Positions 1-13,400 of a stretch of DNA of 64,000 nucleotides are shown here, in pieces. The stretch lies in the NCBI RefSeq assembly GCF_965638725.1, contig NC_134951.1, forward strand, positions 4,340,001-4,404,000, read 5' to 3'. Each line of letters opens with the position of its first letter. Position 1 is the first letter of the stretch. The position numbers were made by a program, and so were the translations under genes. This DNA comes from Aptenodytes patagonicus (taxonomy: Eukaryota; Chordata; Aves; Sphenisciformes; Spheniscidae). A model generated the notes under the pieces. It had not been told where the DNA came from. It did no database searches and saw nothing but the letters and a program-made list of their open reading frames with translations.

Positions 1-3000
1 ATCTTTGCAACCAGGGAACTCCGGTTATGCAACCCCAGAGCGCCTGGTGACACAGCCGAGCTCACGAGGAAGCAGGTGACTTTGCCAGGAGGTGACTCAG
101 TAATGGGTGACATAAGCAAAAAGCTTCTTCCCACCATTGCTGGGACAAGTTGAATCCAGATCTGGGTGAGCAGAGAGATGGCGAGGGCAAAGCACGCTGG
201 CCCTGGCTGGGTGTGGGAAGGCAATGGCAGGGTTATCATTTGCTCCTGCAAAGTTTATGTCCCTTTGCACAGCAACAAAATTGATCCTTGGCTCTAACGC
301 AAGGCAAAATCCTTGTCTAAATTAAACATTAATAGAAAATACGGACAATGCTATTGAAAAGCTCTCCTTGGTTCCCTTGCTTCATCCACCTTGTCTTCCT
401 GGGGTGTCTCCCCTCGTTTGACTTCAAGCAAACACGATCAGCTGTGCTAAGTCTATGCTGCGCCCAAGGAGGTGCCAGATTGCTCTCATCCAAAGGTGGA
501 AACGTCTGTCTTCATGTCTGACACGTAAGAGAGGCTGAGAGCGAAACTTGTCCTACGTCTGGTTTGAGACAGACCTTTGCAGCATCCAGACGTGAACGTT
601 ACTGCTCAGCTGTTCAGCGTGGCCAGACCGCTCTTGCCAGCTCTCCCAGCAGTTTTTGGCTGCGGTACTCTTGGAGCCAGAGGTGGACCTTTGTGTTTAA
701 CAGTCCAGAACTGATTTTTCCTCCATGCCTCTGGCAGATTTTTGAATCTATGGGAACTTTTTCCATCTACTCTGTCCCCCGGCAAGGGGTCTTCTTCCTC
801 AACTCTTTGGGCTGGGCCAGCTCCCCAGTGCTGTCTCCCCATCAATGTGGGGCTCGTTGGGGCAGCTGCTATGGTCCCAGGTAGACCAAGATGTTCCTTT
901 TGGGAAGCACCTTACCTCCAGGGCACCTTTCCCATGTGCTTTCCAAACGAGGTGTCGTGCAGGTTCAGACACTTTGGGGCAGATGCCGTGGCCTCATTTC
1001 CCTTTGTGGTACATGCCTGACTTTGGCTTTGTTCCTACCATACCCCAACCTCCAGGGAATTCAAGAGCGGTGGCAAGTACTCAGATCTCAGCTGCTCTCC
1101 CCGGGCACCTGATCCTGACCTCCTCCTTCCATCACTTGCTGAGCTCATGCTTTTTAGCCGCCCGGCTGCAATCTCTGTCCGTCTGTCCTGGCTTGTGACG
1201 GAAAGCGGGAGCTGACTTCCCCTCCGTGCCCCTCTGCGGTCAGCCCCCACTCAGATGACAGGTTTGCGTAAGAAAAGCCAGGGATGGGGACAGCTCTTGT
1301 GCTTCAAAAAGAAACCTCCAGCTGATCTCGGAGGAGGAAATCCACTGGAAAGAAGAAGTGAGAGAGAAGCGGGGCACTGACACGTGCCACGAAAATTTGC
1401 ATCCAGAGCATTTTTCTGTGGGTGCTGGACGGAGGGACAAATAAAGCACGCCCCCCACCCCCCTTTTGTGTCCTTTACTCTCCTGCAGCACCAGTATGTC
1501 AGTGCTTTCCATCAACAGCAACTTTAACATCCTGACTTTACAGAGAGAGCTCTGGGCACAGCTTTTTGGGGGAGTGTTTAACAATTTTGCCTTCCTCTGC
1601 AGGCTCAGAGGTTGGCCGTGGCCAAGACAAGAGCCTGAGCAAGGTGGGCACCTGGGCTCTCGGCTGATGGGGCTCGCTCCTACACTGACGTGAGTCTTCC
1701 CTCCCAATACAGGGTTGGGAGGATGCTTTCCCAAAGCGGCTGGCCAAGGAACGGGGCTGTACTTGCCCTTGTCTATTCAAAGAGACCCCCAGACTCTTAT
1801 CTGTGTCACTGAATTTATCTCTGTCTCTTGATCTCTCCTGCTCACAGCATGAGACGCACATTGCGGGGGTTCCTTAGGCCAAAATATTTGTTCTGTATGG
1901 TGTTTGGTTTTGATCGATGATACAGGGATGGAGGCTGTGTCTTGTACGTGCAGAATTCAGGTTCAGGGAGGTATCTGTTTCTCTGCAGAGCCATTATCAG
2001 TGTCCACTTTGCAGAAGGGAAACTGAGGCGTGAAGGGTCCATCCCACGGTGAGCCCGGACGGAGAAAGCAGCAGTCCTGGCCCATGGGGAGCCACTTCTG
2101 CAACCACTTGGCCACCCTGTCTGCACTCTTCTCCTGCTCGCAAAGCTAGAAGGGGTGCTGGCTCCTGGCAGGAAGGGAAACCTCCCAAGATTCCTTGGAA
2201 ATGGGTGTTTTTTGGTGTTCCAGTGAAAGGTTATCTCATCAGGCACCATGCCAGGCTCTCAGTGACGTGTACGGGTCTGTCGCACGCCGCTGGCCACCCG
2301 GGACCTGTTTTCTCCTGGTAACCCTGTTTTTCCCCGTTCCTTGCTTTGTTTATACATGAGCCTCAGGGGGGAAATGGAAATAGGAGGAGAACTGGTGGGA
2401 CTAGAAATCGGGTTCATTCTTAAGGAGCTGGGGCAGGAAGGGCAAAGTGCTGGGAGGGTTTTCTGAGGGTCAGCGGCGAGGGACTGCGGACCGGGTTAGA
2501 CGGGTACCTAAGAGCCAGCGTGGACCTGTTTTGGATATGGGGGAAACTGGAAGCACGTTTTATTTCATTTTAATTTATTTATAAAAATTGTGCAGGATGA
2601 GGAAGCCGACGGGGAGTTTCCCACGGGCAGAAGGGTCGTCCCTGCGAGGAGGGACGCGCTGCGCTGTCCACCCCGGCAGGATCCCACTCGGGACCTCTGG
2701 GTTTGCTGGATGAGGCCAGGCTGGAGGGGAAAACCAGTCTGGTTCAGGCTACGCTGGTTTTCGATGCCATCTCGTGGTCCGTGAAGGTTTTACAAAGGGA
2801 TGTGTGGAGCAGATTTGCTTGGCTAAGCAGAAAACTGCAGTCAGCCAGCTCCTGCTGCTGCTTCCCAGGGCATCGTGGAAGCTGGCCCCTGGCCCCGTCA
2901 CTTTGAACAGGTCTGATTCCTGGAGGATGATTTCCACCACCTCATCCCATGTCTGTTTGGGAATTGCCACCCCAAATACTTCTAGGGAGCTGGTCCATCT

Positions 3001-6000
3001 CATCCCATCTCATTTTAAGCTCCTATGGTGGAAGGTCCCCCACCCCAGCATCCCTCCAAGGGAGTGGGGAGAGATGAGCAGGGAGGGTTCGCCTCACCTT
3101 CAGCCCTAACCCTCTCCAGATGTGGTCATTGCCCTCTGTCCCTACAGAGAGGGCTCGGGTGGTCCCCTCCTCTTTCTGCCCCTCCCTAAAAGAAACAAAG
3201 GCAGATCCTCTTCAGAGGTGAGGAAAATGAGGAGGCGATGAGATACTGGAGCTGCAGCATCCTTGTCTGTGTCTACAGGAGAGATTGGATCAAGTCCCAG
3301 CCCGACGACACCATTGTCAGCTGCTCAGGCTGGAACAGCCTCGTTGCACAGCATTTAGCAAGTATTGACCCTCACAGGAATTGTTGGGAGCATTTAAAGT
3401 GCCTGCTGGCAGCTAAATAAAGCAACTGCAGAGCCCTGCTTCATCAAGACCCAGAAAGAAAAGACCACATCAGAGACTGAAATACAAGGGGTGTCTGCAT
3501 CAGGAATGAACAGGAAGCTGAGCACCATGAAATCTCCATGGCAAAGAGGATTCAACCTCTGTTGCTGCAAGCCCGATTGCCCAACAGGAGTCCATGTGCT
3601 GTGGTGTACAGCAGAAATCACTTGCGAAGCTTGCTCAACATCTGCAGCCGCAGAGGTTTGAGCGAGTACCTCCTGGCTGGCACGGGCAGGGCTTCCAGCT
3701 GGGAACAGATCTTACCAAGGGATGCGAAAAAGTGAGGAGTAAAAGGCAGCTGCATGCTGTTCTTTCTCGCTGTGAGGGTTTTGGAGAGGTTTCACATATT
3801 ATTCTCCTCTGGCCTCCCTGCCACAGGAGAGCGCGGAGGTGTCAAAACTTTTTTAGGTACTTTAATGCACCAATCTCACTTGCATCAGTAAGAATTACCA
3901 TTTTAGGCTGACTATCCCTGTGGGTTCAGAGGGACAGCACTGAGGGAGGACAAATTGCTTCGGACCCATCTCCCGGGCAGAAGGAAAGTGGCACCAGCTC
4001 ATCCTGGAAATCTCCAGTTGGAGATGAGGATTATGAAGGTTTGGGAGGCAAGCAGGTCTCCAGCACAAGGACAATGAGCCCAGCTGGCCATGCACAAAGG
4101 CTTAAAAATTATCAGTAGAGCATGAGCAATTCAACAAATGATGAGCAGCCTCCCAGCTTTACACTGGAATTACCCTGAGGGAGACGTGAGAGCATCTCGC
4201 AACAGCCACATCAGGATGGAGGCGGCTGCAGGTTTTCTCCCATGGCTGATTTCCAAGGTTGCTCCACCCCCGCTGCCTCCCCAAGCACTTTCCAACCAGC
4301 GAAACCATTCTGATAAATACAGCAGGAGGAAGGCAGCAGGTTTGGCTTGGGAAGGAGCGGATGGAGCTGGCTCTGAGACAGCGAGCGTGCTTCGTACTCA
4401 TTGCAACGGAGTCACGTGCACGTATCTAAACTGAGACATAAGTGTAAAATCATGCTGTTCTGGGGCTTTGGAGAAGTCTTGAGTTTTGGAGGGGAAGTTG
4501 GCAGCAGGGTTGTTTCCTAGCTGATGAGGTAGCAAGTCAGCTAGTTTGAAATGGGTCTTCTTCAGCTATGAGGTGGCCTTCTTCACCTGGGGAAAGGGCG
4601 GCAGATGTCCCGACACACAGCCCTTGTCCTGTTGATATCTCCAGCTATGCCTGTGCAGTGGGGGCCTAGGGGCTGTCCCCCAGGTCCTTGTCCCTGTTTC
4701 CCATCCCGGGGCATCGCTTGGCTGCAGGAGGTTCCTGCGATGGAGAACTTCTGGGATGGGGAAAGGAGTGTTGGTGACTTCTGGCTGCAGCCTCCACCGT
4801 GCTAAGGCACCCAGTCGCCCACCAGGGGATGGACCTCAGCATTCGAGGGCTGACAAAACACCATGGGGTCTTCCCAGAGGGGCCTCACTGCATGCTTGGA
4901 GTGCAGGGAGCATCTACAGCCTCTCCAAGGACTTGTAGCCAACAAGTACTATGTGCTGGTGTTTGCAAGAGCCATGGTCTCCTGAGGCTGACTCACCAAG
5001 GTGCATGGTAGACATCATCTATGGTTGTCCTCATGAGTCAGGCAGCTGTCCCATGGGATGGGCTGTGTCACCGTGGCCCTGTGCATGCCCCAAGTGCCTG
5101 TAGGTCCCACCTGAGGGGCAAGGGATAGCCGTGAGTCTTTCCATCACCAGGCACAGTAAAGTCCTAACCTTGAACTGGCACCCACACAAGGGAACAAACA
5201 CCAAAAAAGAGGGGACCCTCTCCTGGGAACTGCTGTGTCAGGGCTTGGCCCTCCTAACGTCATCTTCCCCATGGCCTTGAGCATCTTCCTCCCTGCTGCG
5301 GTGCCGAGCTGCATGTCCCAAGGTGAGCGGAGGCTGAATAAACAATTGCCCCTGCTCCAAAAAGGATACTGGCGCCTGCTGAGAAAGCCCGGACTGGTGT
5401 TTATGCCAGAAGACGCGCAAACATCTCAGATGAACAGCCCTGACCTCCTCCTCCTTCCCCCCTTCCCCCCCCCCCCCAAATTAGGCTTTTTCTGCTTATC
5501 TCTGCATCCCTGGGGTAGCCCTTTGCGGAGATATTCTGGGAGCCCAGTGCTGTCGTTTCCTCCCAGCGCCGTTTCCTTCGGCGCGGGGTCAGCACCGCCA
5601 GCCTCTCCCGAGGGGGCCTCTCGGGATGCCTGTGGTCCCCTGGGATGCTTGGGGCTATCGCTGGGAGGACATCGGCCGGAGGAGGAGGAAGCACTTTGAC
5701 AGGAGCCGATGGTCCAGGAGCCGGGGAGGCTGGAGGGTGCTGTGCGAGGAAGAAAAACAGGAAGGTGGTGGCAGATAAGGAAAAGACCCTGGAAGAGGAA
5801 TATAGAGGAATAATGGAGAGTAGGAGGGAAATGAAGATCCTGGCTTCTCCTACGGCAGACATTGTGCCGCAAGAGGAAGCTGCCGAGACAAAAGCAGCCC
5901 AGAAAAATCTTTCTCGTCGCATTAGGAAACGGGTCTCAGCCTCACAGCAAGGTGGGAGCTGGGGGTGCTCCAGCAGGTCTGCCTGCGAGGGGTTGTCACA

Positions 6001-9000
6001 CACCCACGGGCTTGTACCTGGCCAGGAGACTCCAAGCACAGCCCTGTGGGAAACTTAACTAGCCTGTTGTGAAGCCCTGCTAATTAATCTGTTAGTGGCA
6101 CGCTTCCCTTTGTGGTGAGATGGAGTTACTGCCTTGTATGTAGACGGCCCTAGAGAGGGGGTGTCCTGGGGACAGGGCTTGATGTGAACCCAACACCTTG
6201 CTAACCTGCTGGGATGAAACATATCAGAGGCGAGGGCTTGTGTCCATGTCCCAGGTCTGTCCTGCCTCAGGGTTCCCTTTGCGGGTGTCCCGGTGTTTAA
6301 TCCTACTGTGGTAGAACACAACAACTGTGTTTCCCTACTGATTTCTGCAGACACCACTGCTTTCCCGCTGATCACCCAGGCCTATACACTGGGTATCGCC
6401 TTTGAGCAGGTCTCACTTGTGGCACATGGAAATCTTGTCCTTTTGCATAGTTTCTCCAAGACACAGCCTTTCTTCTACACCTGCATGGATAAAACCCCAA
6501 TCCAGGTGCTTACCATCTTCCACCCTGGTTATGGCTGTAACCTTTGGTGTAACCCTCCCCAAAACACAGATGGGCACGATGGAGGGACACCTAACCTGGT
6601 GGCCCTTGAGAATGATTTCTCTACCCACAGGCTCCTGGGAATGTGCCAGGTCTGAGACCTCTTCACTGCAGGAGAGCTTGTTGGGAATGTACTGATGGCC
6701 AAACTGTGCCCAGGGCTTGTTTAGCTCAGTGCTCACTGGTCAGCGTTAAAAGCAAGGACCTAGTAATTTAAAAGTGTAGACAAAGGCACTTATTTAATTC
6801 CTTCCTTGATAGGAGGGATTATCCGTGTCCTGCCAAGGTACCCTGCCATCAGTGAGGGTCTCGTAGATGATAACCCCAGAAGGGAAGAGGTCAATCCTTC
6901 AGAAACACCAGAGGTTGAAGAGACAGGGTGACTGCGTCACCCATGATGAGATGGGATGCAGCACACCTGCCTGCGCTGCCAGACAAGGGGTGTGGGCAGA
7001 TGAGCCCAAGCAGAATCATCTCAGTTACCTGGTCCAGGAGCCATCACTGATGGTGCTGGGGATGGAAACCAAAATCCCAACCTGAGAGTGACAACCACGA
7101 GAGCACAGGGAACTGGCTGACCTGGTCAGGACGTGGCTGGTGTCCACCGAAGGCAGAACGAGTTCCTCTAACAGCTAGGATGTGGGACATGGGCCAAAAG
7201 GAAAGGAGGTGAAGTATCTGTGGGCTGAATCTGAGGGATTCACCTCCATCCGTGCCACAGGGTTGTCTTCCATTCCTCTCTTCGTGTTTGTCCTGGGCTC
7301 CCCATCTCTCTGGTGCAGGGTGGGACATCATGATAAGAGCTAGGTAAGGGTAGCCAAGCTCCCCTGGCATTTCCAGGCATGGCTTGGGCAGCCTTGAGAA
7401 GAGGGGACAAAGGAAGAGCTTGGCCACAAGCCTTCTCTACAGGCAGCCCATCTCATCCCACCATGAACATCAGTGATATGCTGAACCTGAGCCTGCGCTC
7501 ACGGTACCTCTGGCAGGTCTCCAGCTGGCATCAGCGGGGCAGGGTTGGACCACAAACACTTGGTGGTGGAGCCCAGCCGGGCCGTGTGGAGAAAGCAATG
7601 AGGGAACCCCGGGAGCTGTGTGAACTGTCCGTCAGCATCCTCCTGCTGATCTGGATGTCTCCAAGCACACTCTAGAGATGGATACCATGAGTCCTCGTCG
7701 GATGGGTCTGGAGGTGGACATGTGATCACATCATGGGCTGACATGGAGGGTAGGCTGTGAGGAGGTAGTGCCTGGGATGGGCCATGACAAGGAGAACCAT
7801 GATCCTAAACTGCATCTAGTTAGTGAAAGAAAGGTGGGCTCAGTGAGTCATTTGTGCGTGGGCTGCATGAAGGATCAGCCCCTCTTTTCCTTTCCAACAT
7901 AAAAAGAAGAAAGTGAGTGACATACGATGCCCTGTTGCACTAGTGTGGGGGTGCCTTGGCCAAGGAGGCCAGACCAGCTTCTCCAGGCCTGATCAGAAAG
8001 CCTTTGGAGGGAAGGGCAGGCTCCCTTGTGGCCTGTTAGGTGGTAAAATGCCTCCAGAAAGAAAGTCTGGGTAACTCTGCACATGAAAGTGGCAATGGCC
8101 AAAGCTGGGCCATCTCCAGGACTGCACTCCAGGAATTGCTGGGCCCAGGGTTTGTCTCCTTTGCTGAGCCACCCAAAGGGCAGCATCACTGGAAGAGAGA
8201 AGGAAACAAGTGAGAGCAGAAGCTAGCCCCCGAGGCATGGTCTGCTCCTTGCAGCAGCTTCGCTTCCTGCAAACATATGTAAAACATAGCCAAACTCCAG
8301 CAACAACACTGTTATGAACGGCGTTGGGTTTGGGAGAGCACTTGGTAACCCATCAGCCTCCAGCTCTGCCACCGGCAGGCTGTGCGACCTCGGTCACATC
8401 ACCGCATCCCCTCTCCCCTGGCTGCAAGGCTGGAGATGAAGAGGGAGAAGAACAGGGGTCCACAGCAGGTGGTGGTGGCTGGGTTGTCCTCCCCAAAGGG
8501 GCAGAAGGACATTTTTCTGAATGGAAATTTGTCACCTGGTCCCTGCCTGGGCGGGTTATCTCTGCTGCTATTTCGGTCGGCAAGAAACAGCCGAGCATGT
8601 GCCAGACGCGGTGGTGGTAGGGGCTGGAGAGGAGTGGGATGATGGGAGAGGGTGGGGAGCCGGGGCGGCTCCTCTGCTGTCAGAAAACCGCAAGCCCCCG
8701 CCAAGGTCTCAGCCGGTGCCGGAGACAGCAGGGGTCCCCCGGAGACGGGGCCGACCCTGGGGTCGGCGCGTGGTGGCTGAGCTAAGTGGGATCGGTGACA
8801 GGCTGCACATGAGTGCCGATAAGAGCCGGGAAGCGGTAGCCAAACTCCCACGGTCTCTTCAGGCACGGCTGGGTACCCTGGGGACTGGCAGAGGGGGAGG
8901 CAGCCGGCGGGGCTCGCCCCGGGGAGACCCCCGCGGACGGCTTTGAGCTGGGGGCTGCGTGACCTCCAGTCAATCCATCTTCTCCGAGGATGGTGGGTGG

Positions 9001-9359
9001 GGAGGGAAACAGGTTTACCCACTCCACCACCCCCAAGAAGGAAAGTTTCATGGTAAGAAGTGAAAATCGCTTTTTTAGACTTTTTTTTTTTTTTTTTTTT
9101 GACGGTATGGGGAGGAATTTTCTTGCTGCATGCTTTTGCTTTTCAATTTGCACAAGTTAAAAAAAAACACACAGGGTCACAGGATATTTCTGTGGGAGGT
9201 TTAATCCTGCCAAAAATCACTTTCTTCAGTATGGATGTCTCTAACAGCCCATGTCCCAAGATAGCCTTTACTATTGCAAGATATTATAAAGATAATACTC
9301 TAAGACATTACTTAAAAATCTAATAAATGTTTTTTGGCACCCTGGACACCTCCTTCAGC
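1..9359. other. Intergenic stretch without recognisable gene
   Basis: I see no exon, RNA gene or young repeat here. Several open frames of 100-212 codons occur (for example near 5.4-6.0 kb and 8.4-9.0 kb), but they overlap one another on both strands, have low-complexity composition and match nothing I know, so I treat them as chance frames in GC-rich DNA. Two patches, about 5.56-5.70 kb and 8.69-8.95 kb, are locally richer in CpG than their surroundings. Unannotated noncoding exons or enhancers cannot be excluded. Confidence 0.6.
9081..9100. repeat. Poly(T) run of 20
   Basis: An uninterrupted run of 20 T residues. It could be the tail of an old minus-strand retroposon, but nothing retroposon-like is recognisable beside it. 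Confidence 0.9.
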
Positions 9360-9458
9360 TTTCCCCAAAAGCAGCTGATCTAGGTTGCCCTGGCTGGAGC
9401 AGGGGGTGGATCAGAGATCTCCTGAGGTCCCACCCAGCCTCAGTTACTCCGTGTTTTC
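9360..9458 (+). mobile_element. Old CR1 LINE 3'-end remnant
   Basis: The word order resembles the 3' end of diverged CR1 elements: a CAGCTGATCTAGGTTGCCC-like segment, a 'ggagcagggggtggatcagagat' type segment, then 'ctcctgaggtcc', 'cagcctcagtta' and 'ctccgtg', where younger copies end in a TTCTGTG or TTCTATG tail. Many substitutions and the missing microsatellite tail imply an old insertion. The 5' edge is not definable by eye. Confidence 0.55.
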
Positions 9459-9923
9459 ATGAGCTGTTCTCCAGCATTCACCTTTGGGAGAGAGAGTTAT
9501 CTTTGCCCCCATCTTACAGATGGATAAACTGAGGCAGGAAAGTTTGCGAAGCCGTTCAGAGGCAGGAGCGGAGACCAACTCTGCACGTGCCTGGTCACAT
9601 GTTGTAGGAAAAGCTCTATCCTTAAGCTGAACAAGTGCCAAACCTTAAATAGGGTTGTTTCGCACAGCAAGCCTTTACTGACCTCCTGTTTGCTGGGATG
9701 CTGGCTCAGGCAGGCTCAGCCCAGAAAAAAACCACTGATTTTTTGATTCAGCGTTTCTGTCACTGTCTGGAAGGAGCATCCGGCACAAGGGACATTTCTG
9801 GACCAGTGCACGCACTCATCCAGACAGGCAACACCTCCTTGAAAGGAGACATTGTTGGTAGCTGTTTTGCTGTGTGTGTGTCTATGAGTCTATGAGAGAG
9901 GCTAAATGAGTCAAAAAGATCAC

Positions 9924-10492
9924 TTAGGGAAGTGATCGTGCCCCTGTACTCGGCACTGGTGAGGCCGCACCTCGAACCCTGTGTTCAGTTTTGGGCCCCT
10001 CACTACAAGAAGGACGTTGAGGTGCTGGAGCGTGTCCAGAGAAGGGCAACGAGGCTGGTGAGGGGTCTGGAGAACAAGTCTGCTGAGGAGCGGCTGAGGG
10101 AACTGGGGTTGTTTAGCCTGGAGAAGAGGAGGCTGAGGGGAGACCTCATCGCTCTCTACAACCACCTGAAAGGAGGTTGTAGCGAGGTGGGGGTCGGTCT
10201 CTTCTCCCAAGGAACAAGTGATAGGACGAGAGGAAACGGCCTCAAGTTGCGCCAGGGGAGGTTTAGATTGAATACCAGGAAAAATGTCTTTACTGAAAGA
10301 GTGGTTAAAGATTGGACCAGGCTGCCCAGGGAAGTGGTGGAGTCCCCATCCCTGGAGGTATTTAAAAGACGAGTAGATGAGGCGCTTAGGGACATGCTTT
10401 AGTGGGCATGGTGGTGTTGGGTGGACGGTTGGACTCGATGATCTTAGAGGTCTTTTCCAACCTTAATGATTCTATGATTCTATGATTCTATG
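9924..10492 (+). mobile_element. CR1 LINE, 5'-truncated, plus strand
   Basis: This is a young, severely 5'-truncated CR1 non-LTR retrotransposon. An open frame at about 9932-10402 encodes the C-terminal end of the CR1 ORF2 product, including the family words 'RPHLE', 'QRRATRLV', '[13 protein letters not shown]', '[13 protein letters not shown]' and '[17 protein letters not shown]', and then stops. The characteristic 3' end follows, with three ATTCTATG-type units closing at 10492. The reverse transcriptase catalytic core is absent, so the copy cannot move by itself. The same 3' end recurs near 33.0, 38.1, 44.1 (inverted) and 45.9 kb. Confidence 0.95.
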
Positions 10493-13400
10493 ACCTGGTT
10501 TAGTCCCAAGATTTCTCAAGGAGGACAAACCATCAGGGAAGCCTCTTCTCTGTTCCCCCCATGGCTTGTGCAAATGATTTCACTAGCTAATCAGTGCATG
10601 GTTGAATATTAATTTGGGAGCTGTCTCCTTCCAGAAACGTATCGCTGGGGTCAGCCAGTGATGCCCTATGTGATTTTGGCAAGTCAATGACACAGACGCT
10701 CCCAACTCCCTGTACCACCACTGCTTATGGAGGGAAGAGGGAACCCTGTTTTTGCCCGTGGTTGTTTTGCACGCTGCGGCATTGGGTCTGCAGCCTCATA
10801 ACCTCTTGCTGGGTGGTTGCCCAATCCAAGCCAGGATGGGCCCACAAAGACGGGTTCCCAAAAGGCTTTGTGGTGCATGGATGCCTTGGCTTTACCATCT
10901 GTTACATCAGGTTTTCCCGGCTAATGGAGGACCTTCCCCAAATCCCTCAAAACAAGCATATCTGTGTACTCACTGCCCTGTGGGGAAAAGGAAAGGAGAG
11001 GAAAGGAGAAAGGAAAGGTCTGCTAAGTCCCCCCTCCATCACTTTTGGTGCCCTCCAGATGTCCACTGATACCTCTTGAGCTCAAAGGACAGTCCCAGGC
11101 ACAGGGAGCAGAGCTGCCAGCTCAGGTAATGTGACCCGTGGGGACAGCTCACGTAGACATGTGAGCATGGCAGGTTGAAAAATACAATCTTTTCAAGGAA
11201 ACAGGATTGCTCTTTTGCTATACATGAGAGCTGGCTTCTTTCTGATCCTGATGGCATGTGGCGGTTTGTCCTCCGACACTTGGCCAATACATTCCTGTCT
11301 GGTTCCTTGTGCCATTGTGTCTTGGTCCATGCAAGTTGGTCCATGCTTCACCTGTGTTATCTAGCCCATGGCTGCAGCAGTGGGGCCCTTACCTCCAGTA
11401 CCATTAGCTCCCCTTCCATCCCTGGTGCAGATACCACCCCTCCAGAGCAGGTTCTCCCCACTTCGGTGACCTACAAGCTGTGAAGAGAGAGAACAGCAAA
11501 GATATGGGCAAGGAGCACCTGGGCAAGGAAACAACTGGCGGTGTCTCTGACCTCTGCCAGGCTGCCACCCCTGCAGTCCAGGTGGACTGCTTGTCTGCTG
11601 GATGGTCAGGTTTGGAAGACCTTCTGGGGGTCTAGGGAAAACTCCTCGCCCCTTCAGTTGCCTGGATGGTGAAAGGGCAATCTGGCAAAATTCTTCTGCT
11701 CTCAAGAGCAACACAACATTGACATGGATGCATTGTGCTTATGTACAGATAGGAGAGAACTTCCAAAAAAAACCCAAGGCACCTTCTCCTTCCCCACCCT
11801 GCTAGAGGATATTTGTTGGCTTTATAACACCACCTTCCTTCACAAACCTCATTTATTGGTCTAAGGATGACCACTGCCCTCATGAGAGCGTTACTGCTGC
11901 AGACTCGTCCATGAGAATCCCACTTGTCTCTGTCCCATGCTCATGTCACAGGTGGTCTCCACACGTATTTTGAGATTCAGTTTTATCTCAGGATGATCCA
12001 GCTCATGGCTTGGGGGCTGGCAATGGCTGGTGGGATGATTCTGCCTGTCTCTGAGGGCATTTTGAAAGCTTTCACCACGTGACCCTGGTGAGCGACAGGG
12101 ATGTTGTGGGGGCTGATAACTGGATTAGCTCGAGCCAAAATTGCTTCTGCCTACACTCAGCAGGACCTTGGTTCATCCCCCGCTGTGCCAGCTCCCAAAA
12201 TGCAAGGGACCCTTTTCCAGCCTGTGCTTAACCCATGGCAGTCAGTCGCCCCCCAGGGGACTCTGCTAATGAACTGTGCTTGAAGACCGTCATCTCCCAG
12301 CAGATAGCAGCTCCCCAAGGAACAGGCAGCCTGGGAGTGACGATGCTGATGGTGAAAACCTCCCATTAATCGCAGAAGCACAGCAGCCACCTCCCCACAC
12401 CAGCCACCAGAAGTAATCACATCACTGAGCAGACAAAACATGCACATTTTTCCCCTGTCATGTGCTCCCACGTGTTTTCTCTCCCGTGTGCTCAGTGTCA
12501 GGAGATGTCTGGTGCTCAGACAGGGCTGCCCCTTGACTGTGGACCACACATTAAAAGATTGTATTGTCATCCGGCCCCATCCCTGGAAACGCCAGCCTGG
12601 AGAGTCCATAATGCACTTAACGGGCAAATCCATAATTGTCCTCCGTGGGGAGGTAAACCTATTCACATGCCAGCAAGGGGGACCTCAGCTTCACCTCTGC
12701 TTTCAGAGGTGGCTCCTTTGGGCAATTACCTCCCCGTGGTCCCGAGATAGCATTGCCAAACTTCTTGCCTTGAGGCAAAACCAGGGCAGCGTCATCTTGG
12801 GCTTTCCTTGCAAGCAGCAGCTTGGTGGGAGAGGATATTTAATCTATTTTTTTTTCATCCCAGGAACCATGTTTTATTTGAGGTGGCTGCTTCAAAGGGC
12901 TGCTATGGGCCAAGCAGAAACCTGGAGCTTGGGAGGAAAGGGGCTAATGGCAAACTTGGGGTACGCTTGAACTTGCCCCCCCTGGAATAAATCTGGTGAT
13001 TTCCAAAGCAAACGTATAGACCCCTTGAAATCAAACCTGTATGCTCAGCTCCTTGTCTTGCAGACCTCACTGAGACATGTTGCCATTGCAAGTGCTGCCA
13101 ACTCCAGACCTCTATCAGAAGACTCATCAAGTCTTGTAGTTCCCTAAAGCCTTCCCATCGTCCAGCTGCAGGCTCGGTTTTGTCCCCACAGCTCCTGTAG
13201 CTGCACAAAACCTTGCTGTTTCCTGGTGCCTCAGGACCATGGCATCAGGTCCTCCAGGCTGGGGACGGACTGCCAGGCTTGAAGAACCATGCCTTACTTC
13301 TGCTCCTTCTGTCTTCTCCGGATGAAGACCGAGAAAGCCAGGTTTCAGGTTCTGCTCTGCAAAGCAGGGTTGTGAGCCAAGACCCTGCCTTCCCAGGGCT

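Noticed and set aside
5401-6039. 212-codon minus-strand frame
   Set aside because: Proline/serine-rich, overlaps open frames on the plus strand, no domain and no splice or promoter context; probably chance in GC-rich DNA.
9932-10402. 156-codon frame resembling a reverse-transcriptase-associated protein
   Set aside because: It is the C-terminal CR1 ORF2 remnant, not a host gene; the same applies to the frames at 30966-31580 and 44251-44835.
10467-10492. Short direct repeats (ATTCTATG units) as a CRISPR-like array
   Set aside because: They are the normal CR1 3' microsatellite tail; the genome is vertebrate and the units have no spacers.
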